64,000 nt of DNA from 2-12-FULL-60-19 sp041483675 (GTDB lineage: Bacteria; Desulfobacterota; Binatia; UBA9968), in the NCBI GenBank assembly GCA_041483675.1, contig JBGPGE010000004.1, forward strand, positions 19,109 to 83,108, in the 5' to 3' direction. The position numbers and the translations under genes were made by a program. The notes below the pieces were generated by a model. The model was not told where the DNA came from, ran no database searches, and saw nothing but the letters and a program-made list of their open reading frames with translations. This document shows, one piece after another, positions 26,008-33,673 of this stretch (position 1 is the first letter of the stretch; each line of letters starts with the position of its first letter).

Positions 26008-27297
26008 CTAGTCGGGGTCGCCCGCATCGACGGGCGCTGCTCCGCTTTGTTCTTCCCAGCGAAACTTGGGAAGGCTTGGAACCTTCCACGTTATCAGCAG
26101 CGTGACCGCGGCCACTACCAAGCCTCCCAGCACCGTCGTTCCCCGCGCGCCGATCAGCGGCACGGCGAGTCCGGTTTCAGTCTGGCCGAGAGGGTGGAGA
26201 CCCCGATTGCTCAGGTGGAAAACTCCCATGACCCGCCCTCGCATGCTCTGCGGTGTGTGAAGCTGAAGGATGACGTTTCTCGCGGCCGCCCAGATCGTGT
26301 CGGCGGCGCCCATCAGCAGAAGCAGCATTAAGGAGATTATGAAAGAATAGGACAGCCCGAACAGGACGAAGGTTGCGCTGTAGAGCGCGGCCGACGCGAG
26401 TAGGATCTTGCCGTGCGGCCGGCGGCGATCCATCGAGATGATGAAGGCCGAGCCGATCACGGCGCCGAGGCCGCGAGCGGATTGGAGAAAGCCGAGGCCG
26501 CTTGCGCCCACGTGAAGGGTGTCGCGCGCGAAGATCGTCAGGATCGCCTGGTCCAGGCCGAAGACCGATGACACCGCCTCCATCACCATCAGTCCGAGGA
26601 TGATCTTTCGTGTCGCCACGTAGGAGACCCCCTCTTTGAGTTCATGCATGAAATTGTCGCCTTGGATGCCGCGGGTCGCGGGGATGCGCATGAGGGCAAG
26701 GGCGAAAACCACGGCCAGAAAACTCAGTGCATTGGCATAGAAGGCCCCGTCCGTGCCGATGGCGCCGATGGCGATGCCGGCGAGAGCCGGCCCGAGCAGC
26801 GCGGTCCCTTTCCATAAGAGAGAGTTGAGCGCGATGGCGTTGGGTAGCACGGCGCGTGGAACCAGCGAAGGGTAGATCGCCTGGCGGGCCGGGCCGTCGA
26901 GCGTTCCGACGACGGCGCTCACAACCGTCAACCCATAGATATGCCAGACCTGAATCTGCTCCGTCTGCGCGAGCACGCCGAGGGTGAAGGCGAGCAACAT
27001 GGAGGTGACCTGTGTGATCAGCATCAGGCGCTTGCGATCGTAGCGATCGGCCATCGTGCCGCCGAACAGTCCCAGGCCGATGGCGGGAATGGCGCGAAAC
27101 ACGCCGTTCAAGCCGAGCTGCAGCGGGGAATTGGTAAGATCGTAGAGCAGCCAGCTGATGGCCGTCATCTGCATCCACGTTCCGACGTTCGAGATGAACA
27201 GGCCGATCCAGAAGAGGCGAAAGTCGCGGTAGTGGAGCGCGGCAAACGGGCCGGAGACTTCTCTCGCCGCGGGGCCGGAAGGTTGCTGATCTGTCAT
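26008..27297 (-). CDS. MFS exporter, EntS/MFS_3 type (paralogue 1)
   Basis: 429 residues, twelve helices. HYRDFRLFWIGLFISNVGTW starts the core; motif A is GTMADRYDRKRLMLIT, and LDGPARQAIYPSLVPRAVLP is typical of the MFS_3 group that exports siderophores and drugs. It is very similar throughout to the gene at 33674-34936 (for example YDRKRLML against YDRKKLML, DGPARQAIYP against DGPARQALFP). A third, more distant member is at 47507-48763. The 127-bp repeat at 27304-27430 starts 6 bases upstream of its ATG, so its promoter may lie in or beyond that element. Confidence 0.9.
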   Translation of the reverse strand: MTDQQPSGPAAREVSGPFAALHYRDFRLFWIGLFISNVGTWMQMTAISWLLYDLTNSPLQLGLNGVFRAIPAIGLGLFGGTMADRYDRKRLMLITQVTSMLLAFTLGVLAQTEQIQVWHIYGLTVVSAVVGTLDGPARQAIYPSLVPRAVLPNAIALNSLLWKGTALLGPALAGIAIGAIGTDGAFYANALSFLAVVFALALMRIPATRGIQGDNFMHELKEGVSYVATRKIILGLMVMEAVSSVFGLDQAILTIFARDTLHVGASGLGFLQSARGLGAVIGSAFIISMDRRRPHGKILLASAALYSATFVLFGLSYSFIISLMLLLLMGAADTIWAAARNVILQLHTPQSMRGRVMGVFHLSNRGLHPLGQTETGLAVPLIGARGTTVLGGLVVAAVTLLITWKVPSLPKFRWEEQSGAAPVDAGDPD

Positions 27298-27303
27298 GTG
27301 TTG

Positions 27304-27430
27304 TTCAATGTAAACCTCGCCTCTTGAGGCGGCACAAAGCCGATCGGGTTTCTCAAAAGGGGAGAAGCGGCAGCTTTCCCCTTTGGTCGAACACGGGGAT
27401 TCAAACCCCGTGTTCGATATAAGTTGATTG
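27304..27430 (+). repeat. 127-bp three-hairpin element, copy A
   Basis: Three palindromes occur in series: GCCTCTTGAGGC, an arm pair AAAGGGGAG / CTTTCCCCTTT around GCGGCAG, and TCGAACACGGGG-attcaaa-CCCCGTGTTCGA (12-bp perfect stem). The ends are TTCAAT and ATTGA. Copy B at 28907-29033 is the same length and in the opposite orientation, with most positions identical. It codes for no protein and has no transposase, as expected of a MITE or REP-type element. Confidence 0.85.
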
Positions 27431-27497
27431 AGCGGGAAGAATATCCCGGACGGATCGATCTAACAAGCCTTCGGCAAGCGAAGACGATGCGAGCAGG

Positions 27498-29075
27498 CTA
27501 CCGTTTCAGCGTGACGAACAGCGAGGCTCCCTCCCGCTTCACGAGGAAGAGCAGCCGGGCGCCTTTCTTGGCTTCCGCAACCGCTTTGCGGTAATCCGCG
27601 ACATCGCGCACCGGCTTGCGGTTGATTTCGAGGATCACGTCTCCCTCCTGCAACCCGGCTTCATCCGCGAGGCTGCCGGGCTCCACGGCGGTGATGACCA
27701 CGCCCTGCGGGCGGTCGAGGCCGAGGCTTTCCGCCATGTCGGGCGTGACTTTCTGCACGGCCAGCCCCAACTCGCCCTTTTCCTGCGCGGCGGCGGCGAC
27801 CTCGGCTTCCTTCAATTCGCCGACAGTCACCGAGACCGTAAGCTCTTTTTTATCTCTGAGCAACTTGACCTGAGCGGTCGTCTCGGGACGCAATCGCGCG
27901 ACCAGAGCCGGCAGCTCGTTCGCCTGTTTTATTTCCGTGTCGCCGAACTGGACGATGACGTCGCCGGTTTTGATCCCGGCGCGCTCCGCCGGGCCGTTTT
28001 TTGTAATGTCGGAGACCAGGCCGCCGCGATGGTGCTCCAACCCGAGCGAGGTCGCCAGATCCGGCGTCACCTCCTGTATCGATACCCCCAGCCAGCCACG
28101 CGTCACTTTCCCTTTGCTTTTTAGCTGCGGCAGGATCTCTTTGGCCAGATTGATCGGCGTGGCGAAGCCGATCCCGATGTTGCCTCCGCTCTGGCTGAAT
28201 ATCGCCGTGTTGATGGCGATCACCTCGCCGCGCAGGTTGATCAACGGCCCGCCCGAGTTTCCCGGATTGATCGACGCGTCGGTCTGAATGAAGTCGTCGT
28301 AGGGGCCCGCGCCGATGTGCCGCCCCTTGGCGCTGATGATGCCCGCCGTCACAGTGTTGTCCAGGCCGAACGGATTGCCGATCGCCACGACCCATTCCCC
28401 GACTTCGAGCCGGCTCGAATCTCCCAAGGCTGCCGCCGGAAGATCGCCCTTCGCGTCGATCTTGATGACGGCGATGTCGGTTTTCGGGTCCCGGCCGACG
28501 ATCTTGGCGTCGAATTCTCTCTGGTCCGACAGCTTGACCACGATCTTCTGCGCGTTGTCGACCACGTGGTTGTTGGTCAGGATCGAGCCGTCCGGGTCGA
28601 TGATGAAGCCCGAGCCCAGGCTCTGTTGGGGAGGTTGGCCGCGCGGCGGGCCGCCGAAAAATCTGCGCTGGAGCTCTCCAAAAGGATCGCCGCGATCGGG
28701 GCCCGTCCTTCGCTCCGCCGTTTGAGTGGCGGAGATGTTAACCACCACCGGCTTTAACTTCTTCGCCAGCGTGATGAAGTCGGGCAGCGCGCGCGCTTCC
28801 CCGGCGGCGCCCGCATAGGCGGTCGCAAAATCCGCGGTAGGAGTTGGGGAGCGGTTGAAGCGCGGGGCGATCTCGAAGCCCAGGAGCGAGAGTATGAGGA
28901 CAGCGCCAATCAATTTATATCGAACACGGGGATTCAATCCCCGTGTTCGACCAAAGGGGAGAGCTGCCGCCTCTCCCCTTTGGAAACCCCATCGGTTTTG
29001 TGCCCGCCTCAAGAGGCGGGATGTACATTGAACCAATGCATAGCTCCCAACTTTGTTTCTCATGAGCCTTTTCAT
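27498..29075 (-). CDS. HtrA/DegQ-like periplasmic serine protease with two PDZ domains
   Basis: 525 codons from ATG 29075, which has a good GGAGG site 9 bases upstream. The protease domain (about 100-295) has H170 in LTNNHVVDNA, D200 in KTDIAVIK and S274 in NPGNSGGPL, all intact. Two PDZ domains follow (about 300-400 and 420-520), the DegP/DegQ layout. Such enzymes degrade misfolded envelope proteins. Residues 16-55 are coded by copy B of the 127-bp repeat, so the leader looks interrupted: MKRLMRNK is followed by a 40-residue insert before the signal-anchor IGAVLILSLLGFEI. A TTG at 28913 could restart translation just before that helix. Confidence 0.92.
   Translation of the reverse strand: MKRLMRNKVGSYALVQCTSRLLRRAQNRWGFQRGEAAALPFGRTRGLNPRVRYKLIGAVLILSLLGFEIAPRFNRSPTPTADFATAYAGAAGEARALPDFITLAKKLKPVVVNISATQTAERRTGPDRGDPFGELQRRFFGGPPRGQPPQQSLGSGFIIDPDGSILTNNHVVDNAQKIVVKLSDQREFDAKIVGRDPKTDIAVIKIDAKGDLPAAALGDSSRLEVGEWVVAIGNPFGLDNTVTAGIISAKGRHIGAGPYDDFIQTDASINPGNSGGPLINLRGEVIAINTAIFSQSGGNIGIGFATPINLAKEILPQLKSKGKVTRGWLGVSIQEVTPDLATSLGLEHHRGGLVSDITKNGPAERAGIKTGDVIVQFGDTEIKQANELPALVARLRPETTAQVKLLRDKKELTVSVTVGELKEAEVAAAAQEKGELGLAVQKVTPDMAESLGLDRPQGVVITAVEPGSLADEAGLQEGDVILEINRKPVRDVADYRKAVAEAKKGARLLFLVKREGASLFVTLKR
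28907..29033 (-). repeat. 127-bp three-hairpin element, copy B, inside the 5' end of the protease gene
   Basis: Inverted copy of 27304-27430. Its palindromes are better preserved than in copy A: CCCGCCTCAAGAGGCGGG, CCAAAGGGGAGAG / CTCTCCCCTTTGG (13 bp), and TCGAACACGGGGA / TCCCCGTGTTCGA (13 bp). It lies within the open frame of the protease and keeps that frame open. Confidence 0.87.
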
Positions 29076-29105
29076 CGAAATAACCTCCGTGTCTCAGGCG
29101 ACAGG

Positions 29106-29129
29106 GCCGCCGGCTCAAAAGCCGGCGGC
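29106..29129 (-). terminator. strong hairpin over the stop codon of the 29115-29633 gene
   Basis: GCCGCCGGCT-caaa-AGCCGGCGGC is a perfect 10-bp GC stem with a 4-base loop. It lies over the stop codon of the minus-strand gene and 31 bases before the protease start. There is no clear T-run on either side, so it may slow or partly end transcription rather than act as a full terminator. Confidence 0.45.
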
Positions 29130-29633
29130 GTTCTGAAGCTGTCTTGGTTTGGCGGCGGATCGGTCCCGGTCCCTGCTACGCTCTTCGCTGGAGCGAGCCA
29201 AAGACAGGACCTTGGCCTGGCCGCCGCGTTTCACCGTTTCCTTTTTCCACTTAAGCAACTCGTTGCGGATCAGCCTGGCATCGAGCCCCAGAATGTCACA
29301 GATATGCTCGAACGAGAACAGCCAGTCCCCGTTCTCCTCGGTGATCCAGCCTTCGCTGTCCTTGAATAGCTCCCGTCGCCTGTGATCTCGGGCATTCAGC
29401 CCATTTCTAAAACAGCCGACCGCGTCCTCGAGAACCGCCAACATGAGTCTTTTCTCCGGATCCTGTGCGGTTCTCCGTTGATGGGAATCCCGATCCTGGC
29501 TTGGCAGGATGATATCGGGCTGGAAAAGAGGATGCGCCTTTCCCTCGCCGTAGAGCGGATTCGACAGTTCGAAGCGGTCGACGATTTCGGGGCTTGGCGC
29601 CGCCTGGCTGTTCGCTGTTTTTTGATATTGCAT
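29115..29633 (-). CDS. uncharacterised protein with a helical DNA-binding-like core
   Basis: 172 residues. A disordered N-terminus of about 60 residues is followed by EKRLMLAVLEDAVGCFRNGL, ARDHRRRELFKDSEGWITEE and WLFSFEHICDILGLDARLIR. The last part looks like a helix-turn-helix (SFEHICDILGLDARLIRNEL). The C-terminus is basic and Ser/Arg-rich. I recall similar cores in deltaproteobacterial hypothetical proteins but cannot name a family. No signal or membrane segment. It is co-directional with the protease, 40 bases upstream, and could be its regulator. Confidence 0.65.
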   Translation of the reverse strand: MQYQKTANSQAAPSPEIVDRFELSNPLYGEGKAHPLFQPDIILPSQDRDSHQRRTAQDPEKRLMLAVLEDAVGCFRNGLNARDHRRRELFKDSEGWITEENGDWLFSFEHICDILGLDARLIRNELLKWKKETVKRGGQAKVLSLARSSEERSRDRDRSAAKPRQLQNAAGF

Positions 29634-29769
29634 TTTCTACCTCCTCGATTGCGTAATATCGACTACCTTGGAAAAGCCGAAGCTCTCCAAAGCGGCCATT
29701 AGGGAAATCCGCGCCGTCAGCGATCAAATATCGCTCCGGCGACGGAGGGTCGCGGCCGGTCGAGGAGGG

Positions 29770-30138
29770 TCAAAGATTCAAAACGGATTGGAGAATGTTA
29801 CTCGACAACTTGCTGGTAACGGGAGCGCGCGCGGTCCAGGCAGCCTGCGGGTCGTCCATTTGGGGTTTCGCGGGGCTTCTGGCAGCTCTGGCGGCGTGCG
29901 GGGCGTTTTGCGTCTCGCGATTTTCTTCCAGCAGCACGTCGCTCACGATAACGCGGGCGTGCTGCTCCGTCGCTCTGAACGTCGGAACGTTGCTGCGCTG
30001 AACCCGTTGAAGCTTTTTTCCGTGATGGGCGATCTTCGATATGGCGGGGCCGCACACACTCAGGCCCGCTGGCAGGAGCGCAAGGGCGATAAGCCCGATG
30101 AAGCCCAATGCCGCTAATTTATTCTTTAAGGCTTGCAT
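29770..30138 (-). CDS. putative small exported protein
   Basis: 122 residues. The N-terminus MQALKNKLAALGFIGLIALA continues to LLPAGLSVCG, a good signal or membrane anchor; the Cys could be lipidated but the -3 residue is not typical. The rest is basic, low in structure and rich in Ala, Pro and Arg. No family is recognised. The ribosome site is weak. Overlapping frames on the plus strand are similar in length, so this call rests mainly on the signal-like N-terminus. Confidence 0.45.
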   Translation of the reverse strand: MQALKNKLAALGFIGLIALALLPAGLSVCGPAISKIAHHGKKLQRVQRSNVPTFRATEQHARVIVSDVLLEENRETQNAPHAARAARSPAKPQMDDPQAAWTARAPVTSKLSSNILQSVLNL

Positions 30139-30236
30139 ACAGCCGCTCGATCACCCTTGAGGCTAACATGCTAAGACGCGATGTCAAGCGCCAGGCCGAT
30201 GAAAAAGGCTCATCTGGGTCGTCCTCGGAGAAATGC

Positions 30237-30320
30237 CGTGCTCGTGGCTCGTGCTCGTGAGGAGGGGACGAACACGAAGGCTCGAAGGACTTGCTTCGAA
30301 GTGACACGAGCACGATCACG
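30237..30320 (+). repeat. imperfect inverted repeat of CTCGTG / CACGAG words
   Basis: The left arm, 30237-30259, contains CGTGCTCGTGGCTCGTGCTC. The right arm, 30305-30320, is CACGAGCACGATCACG. Between them CGAAG and CTTCG words form a smaller hairpin. The 274-base gap 30139-30412 ahead of the efflux operon holds no gene; a promoter is expected here but was not identified. Confidence 0.5.
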
Positions 30321-30412
30321 AAGAGCGGGCGCCTTGCTCGGGCGTCGCGAGCGTCAGCGACCGCAGGTTGCCAACGCGCACGCGGTTCTCTAGAGTAGCA
30401 CCAGGCTCATTC

Positions 30413-31393
30413 ATGTCCGGAAAATCTCTCCTTATTTTGATCGTCTTCGCAGGCGGTCTAGCGGTCGGGGGTTACGCGCTTTGGAATCGCGTGAACGACC
30501 CGGCGGAGATCGCTCTGTCGGGCATCATCGAAGCGGACGACGTTCACGTCGGGTCGAAAGTCGGCGGGCGCGTGCTACGCGTCGTCGCAGACGAGGGGCA
30601 GAAGGTCAAAGCAGGGGACTTGCTCGTCGTTCTCGAAGCCGACGAGTTCAAAGCGTCCTTAGCCGAAGCGCAAGGCGTCTTGAAAGAGGCCCAGGCAAAG
30701 CTGGCGGAGCTGGTGGCCGGCTATCGCAGGCAGGAGGTCGATCAGGCCAAAGCCGATTGGCTCGCGGCGAAGACGCAGTACGAAAACGCCGAGCGATTCC
30801 GCGTCCGCATGAAGGATCTGGTCGCGCGCGAGATGGTGGCCCATCAGGAGTACGACGACGCCAAGGCCAAGGCCGAGGGCGATGAGCAAAGAATGGGGTC
30901 CGCAAAAGAAAAGTACGACATGCTTGTCGCCGGCTCGCGCAAAGAAGAGATCGACCAGGCGCGCGCCAGGGTGGAAGCGGCCCAGGCGAAGGTGGCGCTG
31001 CTGAAAACCCAACTCGACGAGACCGTGGTGAAGGCGCCGGTGGATGCGGTCGTCGAGGTGCTCGATTTAGAGCCGGGAGATCTGGTCGGGGCGGGCAAGC
31101 CGCTGGCGACCCTGCTGCGCACGCAGGAGTTGTGGGTGCGCGCTTACCTTCCCGAGGACAAGCTGGGCTACGCGCGGCCGGAGTTGCGCGTGAAAGTTCG
31201 GGTCGATTCCTTTCCGAAAAAAGATTTTTCCGGCGTGGTAAGGCGGGTCCACCGCCAGGCGGAGTTTACTCCGCGCAACGTTCAAACACCCGAGGAGCGC
31301 GTGCTCCAGGTTTTTCAGATCGAGGTGGTGGTCGAGGATCCGGACGGCGTGCTGAGACCGGGGATGAACGCGGACGTCTACATTCCAAAATGA
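30413..31393 (+). CDS. HlyD-type periplasmic adaptor of an ABC efflux pump
   Basis: 326 residues from ATG at 30413 (MSGKSLLILIVFAGGLAVGG), where a membrane anchor starts at once; the frame upstream to 30368 lies in repeats. The biotinyl-lipoyl half-motifs are SGIIEADDVHVGSKVGGRVL and VKAPVDAVVEVLDLEPGDLV. A long coiled-coil hairpin lies between (about 90-220). The C-terminal beta-barrel is also visible. It links the inner-membrane ABC transporter coded next to an outer-membrane channel not coded here. The layout matches YbhG-YbhF-YbhS/R. Confidence 0.92.
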   Translation: MSGKSLLILIVFAGGLAVGGYALWNRVNDPAEIALSGIIEADDVHVGSKVGGRVLRVVADEGQKVKAGDLLVVLEADEFKASLAEAQGVLKEAQAKLAELVAGYRRQEVDQAKADWLAAKTQYENAERFRVRMKDLVAREMVAHQEYDDAKAKAEGDEQRMGSAKEKYDMLVAGSRKEEIDQARARVEAAQAKVALLKTQLDETVVKAPVDAVVEVLDLEPGDLVGAGKPLATLLRTQELWVRAYLPEDKLGYARPELRVKVRVDSFPKKDFSGVVRRVHRQAEFTPRNVQTPEERVLQVFQIEVVVEDPDGVLRPGMNADVYIPK

Positions 31394-31395
31394 AG

Positions 31396-31476
31396 GACTG
31401 AGCAACGAGTGCTGAGGACTGAGAGCACTGGATTTTCGTCCCCTGGCTCAGCCCTCGTTACTCAGCACTCAGCACT
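31396..31476 (+). repeat. AGTGCTGAG inverted-repeat element, copy 1
   Basis: Left-arm words CGAGTGCTGAGGACTGAG are answered by CTCAGCCCTCGTTACTCAGC followed by ACTCAGCACT. They can form a long imperfect hairpin. It fills the gap between the adaptor and ATPase genes, so it is transcribed within the operon. A similar element is at 38852-38928. Confidence 0.75.
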
Positions 31477-31480
31477 ATGG

Positions 31481-32443
31481 ATGGGGGGTTCTGTGGAGGC
31501 GGTGATCCGGGCCGACGGGCTGACGAAAAAATTCGCCGATCTTGTCGCCGTCCAGGATGTTTCGCTGGCGGTCGAGCGCGGGGATATTTTCGGCTTTCTC
31601 GGCCCCAACGGCTCGGGTAAATCTACGGTGATCCGCATGCTCTGCGGCCTGCTTCAGCCGACGGCGGGCAGCGCGGCGCTCGACGGCCTCGACGTGGTGC
31701 AAGAGACCGAGGAGATCAAGCGGCGCATCGGCTACATGTCGCAGCGCTTCAGCCTCTACGAAGATCTCACGGCGCAGGAAAATCTCGATTTCTACGGCGC
31801 GATCTACGGGCTGGACAGAAATAGCCTGAGCAAGCGGCGCAGCACCGTGTCGGAGCTGGTCGGTTTGCAGGACCGGATGGCGCAGATCGTCGGGACACTC
31901 TCCGGCGGATTCAAACAACGGCTGGCGCTCGCCTGCGCGCTGCTGCATGAGCCGAGGATTCTCTTTCTCGACGAGCCGACGGCGGGCATCGATCCGGTGG
32001 CGCGGCGGGAAATCTGGGACCTGCTCTTTCGACTCGCGGGTGAGGGGACGACGCTGTTCGTCACGACCCACTACATGGATGAAGCGGAGCGCTGCTCCGA
32101 GATCGGCTACATCTACCATTCGCGGCTCCTCGCGGTGGGCAAGCCCAAGGATTTGAAGCAGATGCCGGAGCTGACCGCCGAGGGCGCGCGGTGGTTTGCG
32201 CTGTCGTGCGCCGAGCCGACGCAGGCGTTGAGCCTGCTGAGGACGCTGCCGCAGATCCTCGACGCCACGATCTTCGGCGAATCGATTCACGTCCAGGCGC
32301 GCAGCGGAACCGACGGCGAAACGATCGTCGCGGCGCTTAGCGGGCACGAACTTGACGGCATCGACTGCCGGCCGACGGTTCCTTCCCTGGAAGACGTTTT
32401 CGTGACTCTGACGCGCCGTCATCGCGCCCGCCTGGGAGGTTAA
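31481..32443 (+). CDS. ABC-2 efflux transporter ATP-binding protein (YbhF/CcmA-like)
   Basis: 320 residues from ATG at 31481; GTG at 31493 or 31502 is possible because purine-rich sites precede them. Walker A is GPNGSGKST, the Q-loop is YMSQRFSLYED, the signature is LSGGFKQRLALA, Walker B is ILFLDEPTAGIDPVARRE, and the H-loop is VTTHYMDEAERC. The C-terminal extension (about 230-320) is usual for drug-type ABC-2 ATPases. Only one ATPase cassette is present, whereas YbhF has two. The permease starts 2 bases after its stop. Confidence 0.93.
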   Translation: MGGSVEAVIRADGLTKKFADLVAVQDVSLAVERGDIFGFLGPNGSGKSTVIRMLCGLLQPTAGSAALDGLDVVQETEEIKRRIGYMSQRFSLYEDLTAQENLDFYGAIYGLDRNSLSKRRSTVSELVGLQDRMAQIVGTLSGGFKQRLALACALLHEPRILFLDEPTAGIDPVARREIWDLLFRLAGEGTTLFVTTHYMDEAERCSEIGYIYHSRLLAVGKPKDLKQMPELTAEGARWFALSCAEPTQALSLLRTLPQILDATIFGESIHVQARSGTDGETIVAALSGHELDGIDCRPTVPSLEDVFVTLTRRHRARLGG

Positions 32444-32445
32444 CG

Positions 32446-33549
32446 ATGTTCCGCGGACTCCTGGCGGTGCTGCGCAAAGAGATCATCCATATCCGGCGCG
32501 ATCCGGCGACGCGCTTCGTGTTCGCCATCCCGCTGATCGAGCTTTTGCTCTTCGGCTACGCGATCGACATGGACGTCAAGAATATCCCCACGGCCGTGTT
32601 CGACCTGAACCAGCGGCAGGAGAGCCGGGAGCTGATAAAAGAATTCGAGAGCATGCGCTACTTCAAGGTGGCGGCGCGGGTCTATTCCGACCGGGAGCTG
32701 GAGGAGGCTATAGTCGGCGGCGACGTCAAGGTGGGCATCAAGATTCCGGCGGATTACTCGGAAAATCTGCTGAACGGCCGCCAGGCGCGCGTCCAGGTCT
32801 TGATCGACGGCTCGGACTCGACGACGGCGCTGCGCCTGCTCCAGGCGAGCCAGCAGTTGGGGATGGTCAAGTCACTCAAGATCGAGGGGTTGCCGACCGA
32901 TAAAATGGCGGTCGATGTGCGCGCGCGGCTGCTGTTCAATCCCAACCTCGAGAGCGCCTACTTTTTCGTTCCCGGGCTGGTCGGCGTGATTCTCCAGTTG
33001 GTGACGGTTTTCCTCACGGCTTTTTCCATCGTGCGTGAAAGGGAGCGCGGCACGATGGAGCAGCTGCTCGTCACGCCGGTCTCGCGCGGCGGGCTGATCG
33101 TCGGCAAGCTGCTCCCTTATTGCGCCATCGGCTTCATCCAGACCTGCCTGGTGCTGGCGGTTATGGTTTTTCTCTTCGGCGTGCCGATCCACGGCTCGGT
33201 CGCCCTGCTGTTGGTTCTGTCCGGCCTATTTCTCATCTCCGCGCTGGGCATGGGCATCGTGGTCTCGACCTTCGCGCACAACCAGGGCGAGGCGATGCAG
33301 GCGTCGATGATGTTCATGCTGCCGGCGTTTCTCCTGTCGGGCTTTCTTTTTCCCCGCGAGTCGATGCCGCTGCCGATCTATTGGCTGAGCTTTCTGATAC
33401 CGGCCACGTACTATCTGGAAATCCTGCGCGGCATTATTCTCCGCGGTGCCGGCATCGGCGCCCTGTGGGACGAGGCGCTGATCTTGTGTGCCTTCGGCGT
33501 CTTATTTATGGTTCTAAGTGCGGTAAGGTTCAAGAAGCGATTAGGGTAG
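32446..33549 (+). CDS. ABC-2 type efflux permease (YbhR/YhhJ-like)
   Basis: 367 residues. One N-terminal helix (FVFAIPLIELLLFGYAID) is followed by a periplasmic domain of about 140 residues, then five helices from PGLVGVILQLVTVFLTAFS on. RERERGTMEQLLVTPVSRGG is the standard ABC-2 coupling region. Ribosome site GGGAGG overlaps the ATPase end. YbhF systems have two permease genes; only one is found here, so it probably works as a homodimer. Confidence 0.93.
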   Translation: MFRGLLAVLRKEIIHIRRDPATRFVFAIPLIELLLFGYAIDMDVKNIPTAVFDLNQRQESRELIKEFESMRYFKVAARVYSDRELEEAIVGGDVKVGIKIPADYSENLLNGRQARVQVLIDGSDSTTALRLLQASQQLGMVKSLKIEGLPTDKMAVDVRARLLFNPNLESAYFFVPGLVGVILQLVTVFLTAFSIVRERERGTMEQLLVTPVSRGGLIVGKLLPYCAIGFIQTCLVLAVMVFLFGVPIHGSVALLLVLSGLFLISALGMGIVVSTFAHNQGEAMQASMMFMLPAFLLSGFLFPRESMPLPIYWLSFLIPATYYLEILRGIILRGAGIGALWDEALILCAFGVLFMVLSAVRFKKRLG

Positions 33550-33570
33550 ATTCGAGGTTGGAAGATAGAT

Positions 33571-33608
33571 GATGGAGGATAGTGCCTTGCGATCCTCGAT
33601 CCTCCATC
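33571..33608 (+). terminator. hairpin after the efflux operon
   Basis: GATGGAGGAT and ATCCTCCATC form a 10-bp perfect stem with an 18-base loop, 21 bases after the permease stop. There is no T-run, so termination is only suggested. It may be a dispersed repeat instead. Confidence 0.4.
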
Positions 33609-33673
33609 GTCAATCAGTTCAATCCTAATTCACCTGTCGACGGTTTCAGAGTCGCCGAGGTTGCGACGCAAGC

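Noticed and set aside
27387..27418. tRNA-like TTCAAA loop in the 127-bp element
   Set aside because: It is a simple 12-bp hairpin. There are no D or anticodon arms and no acceptor stem around it.
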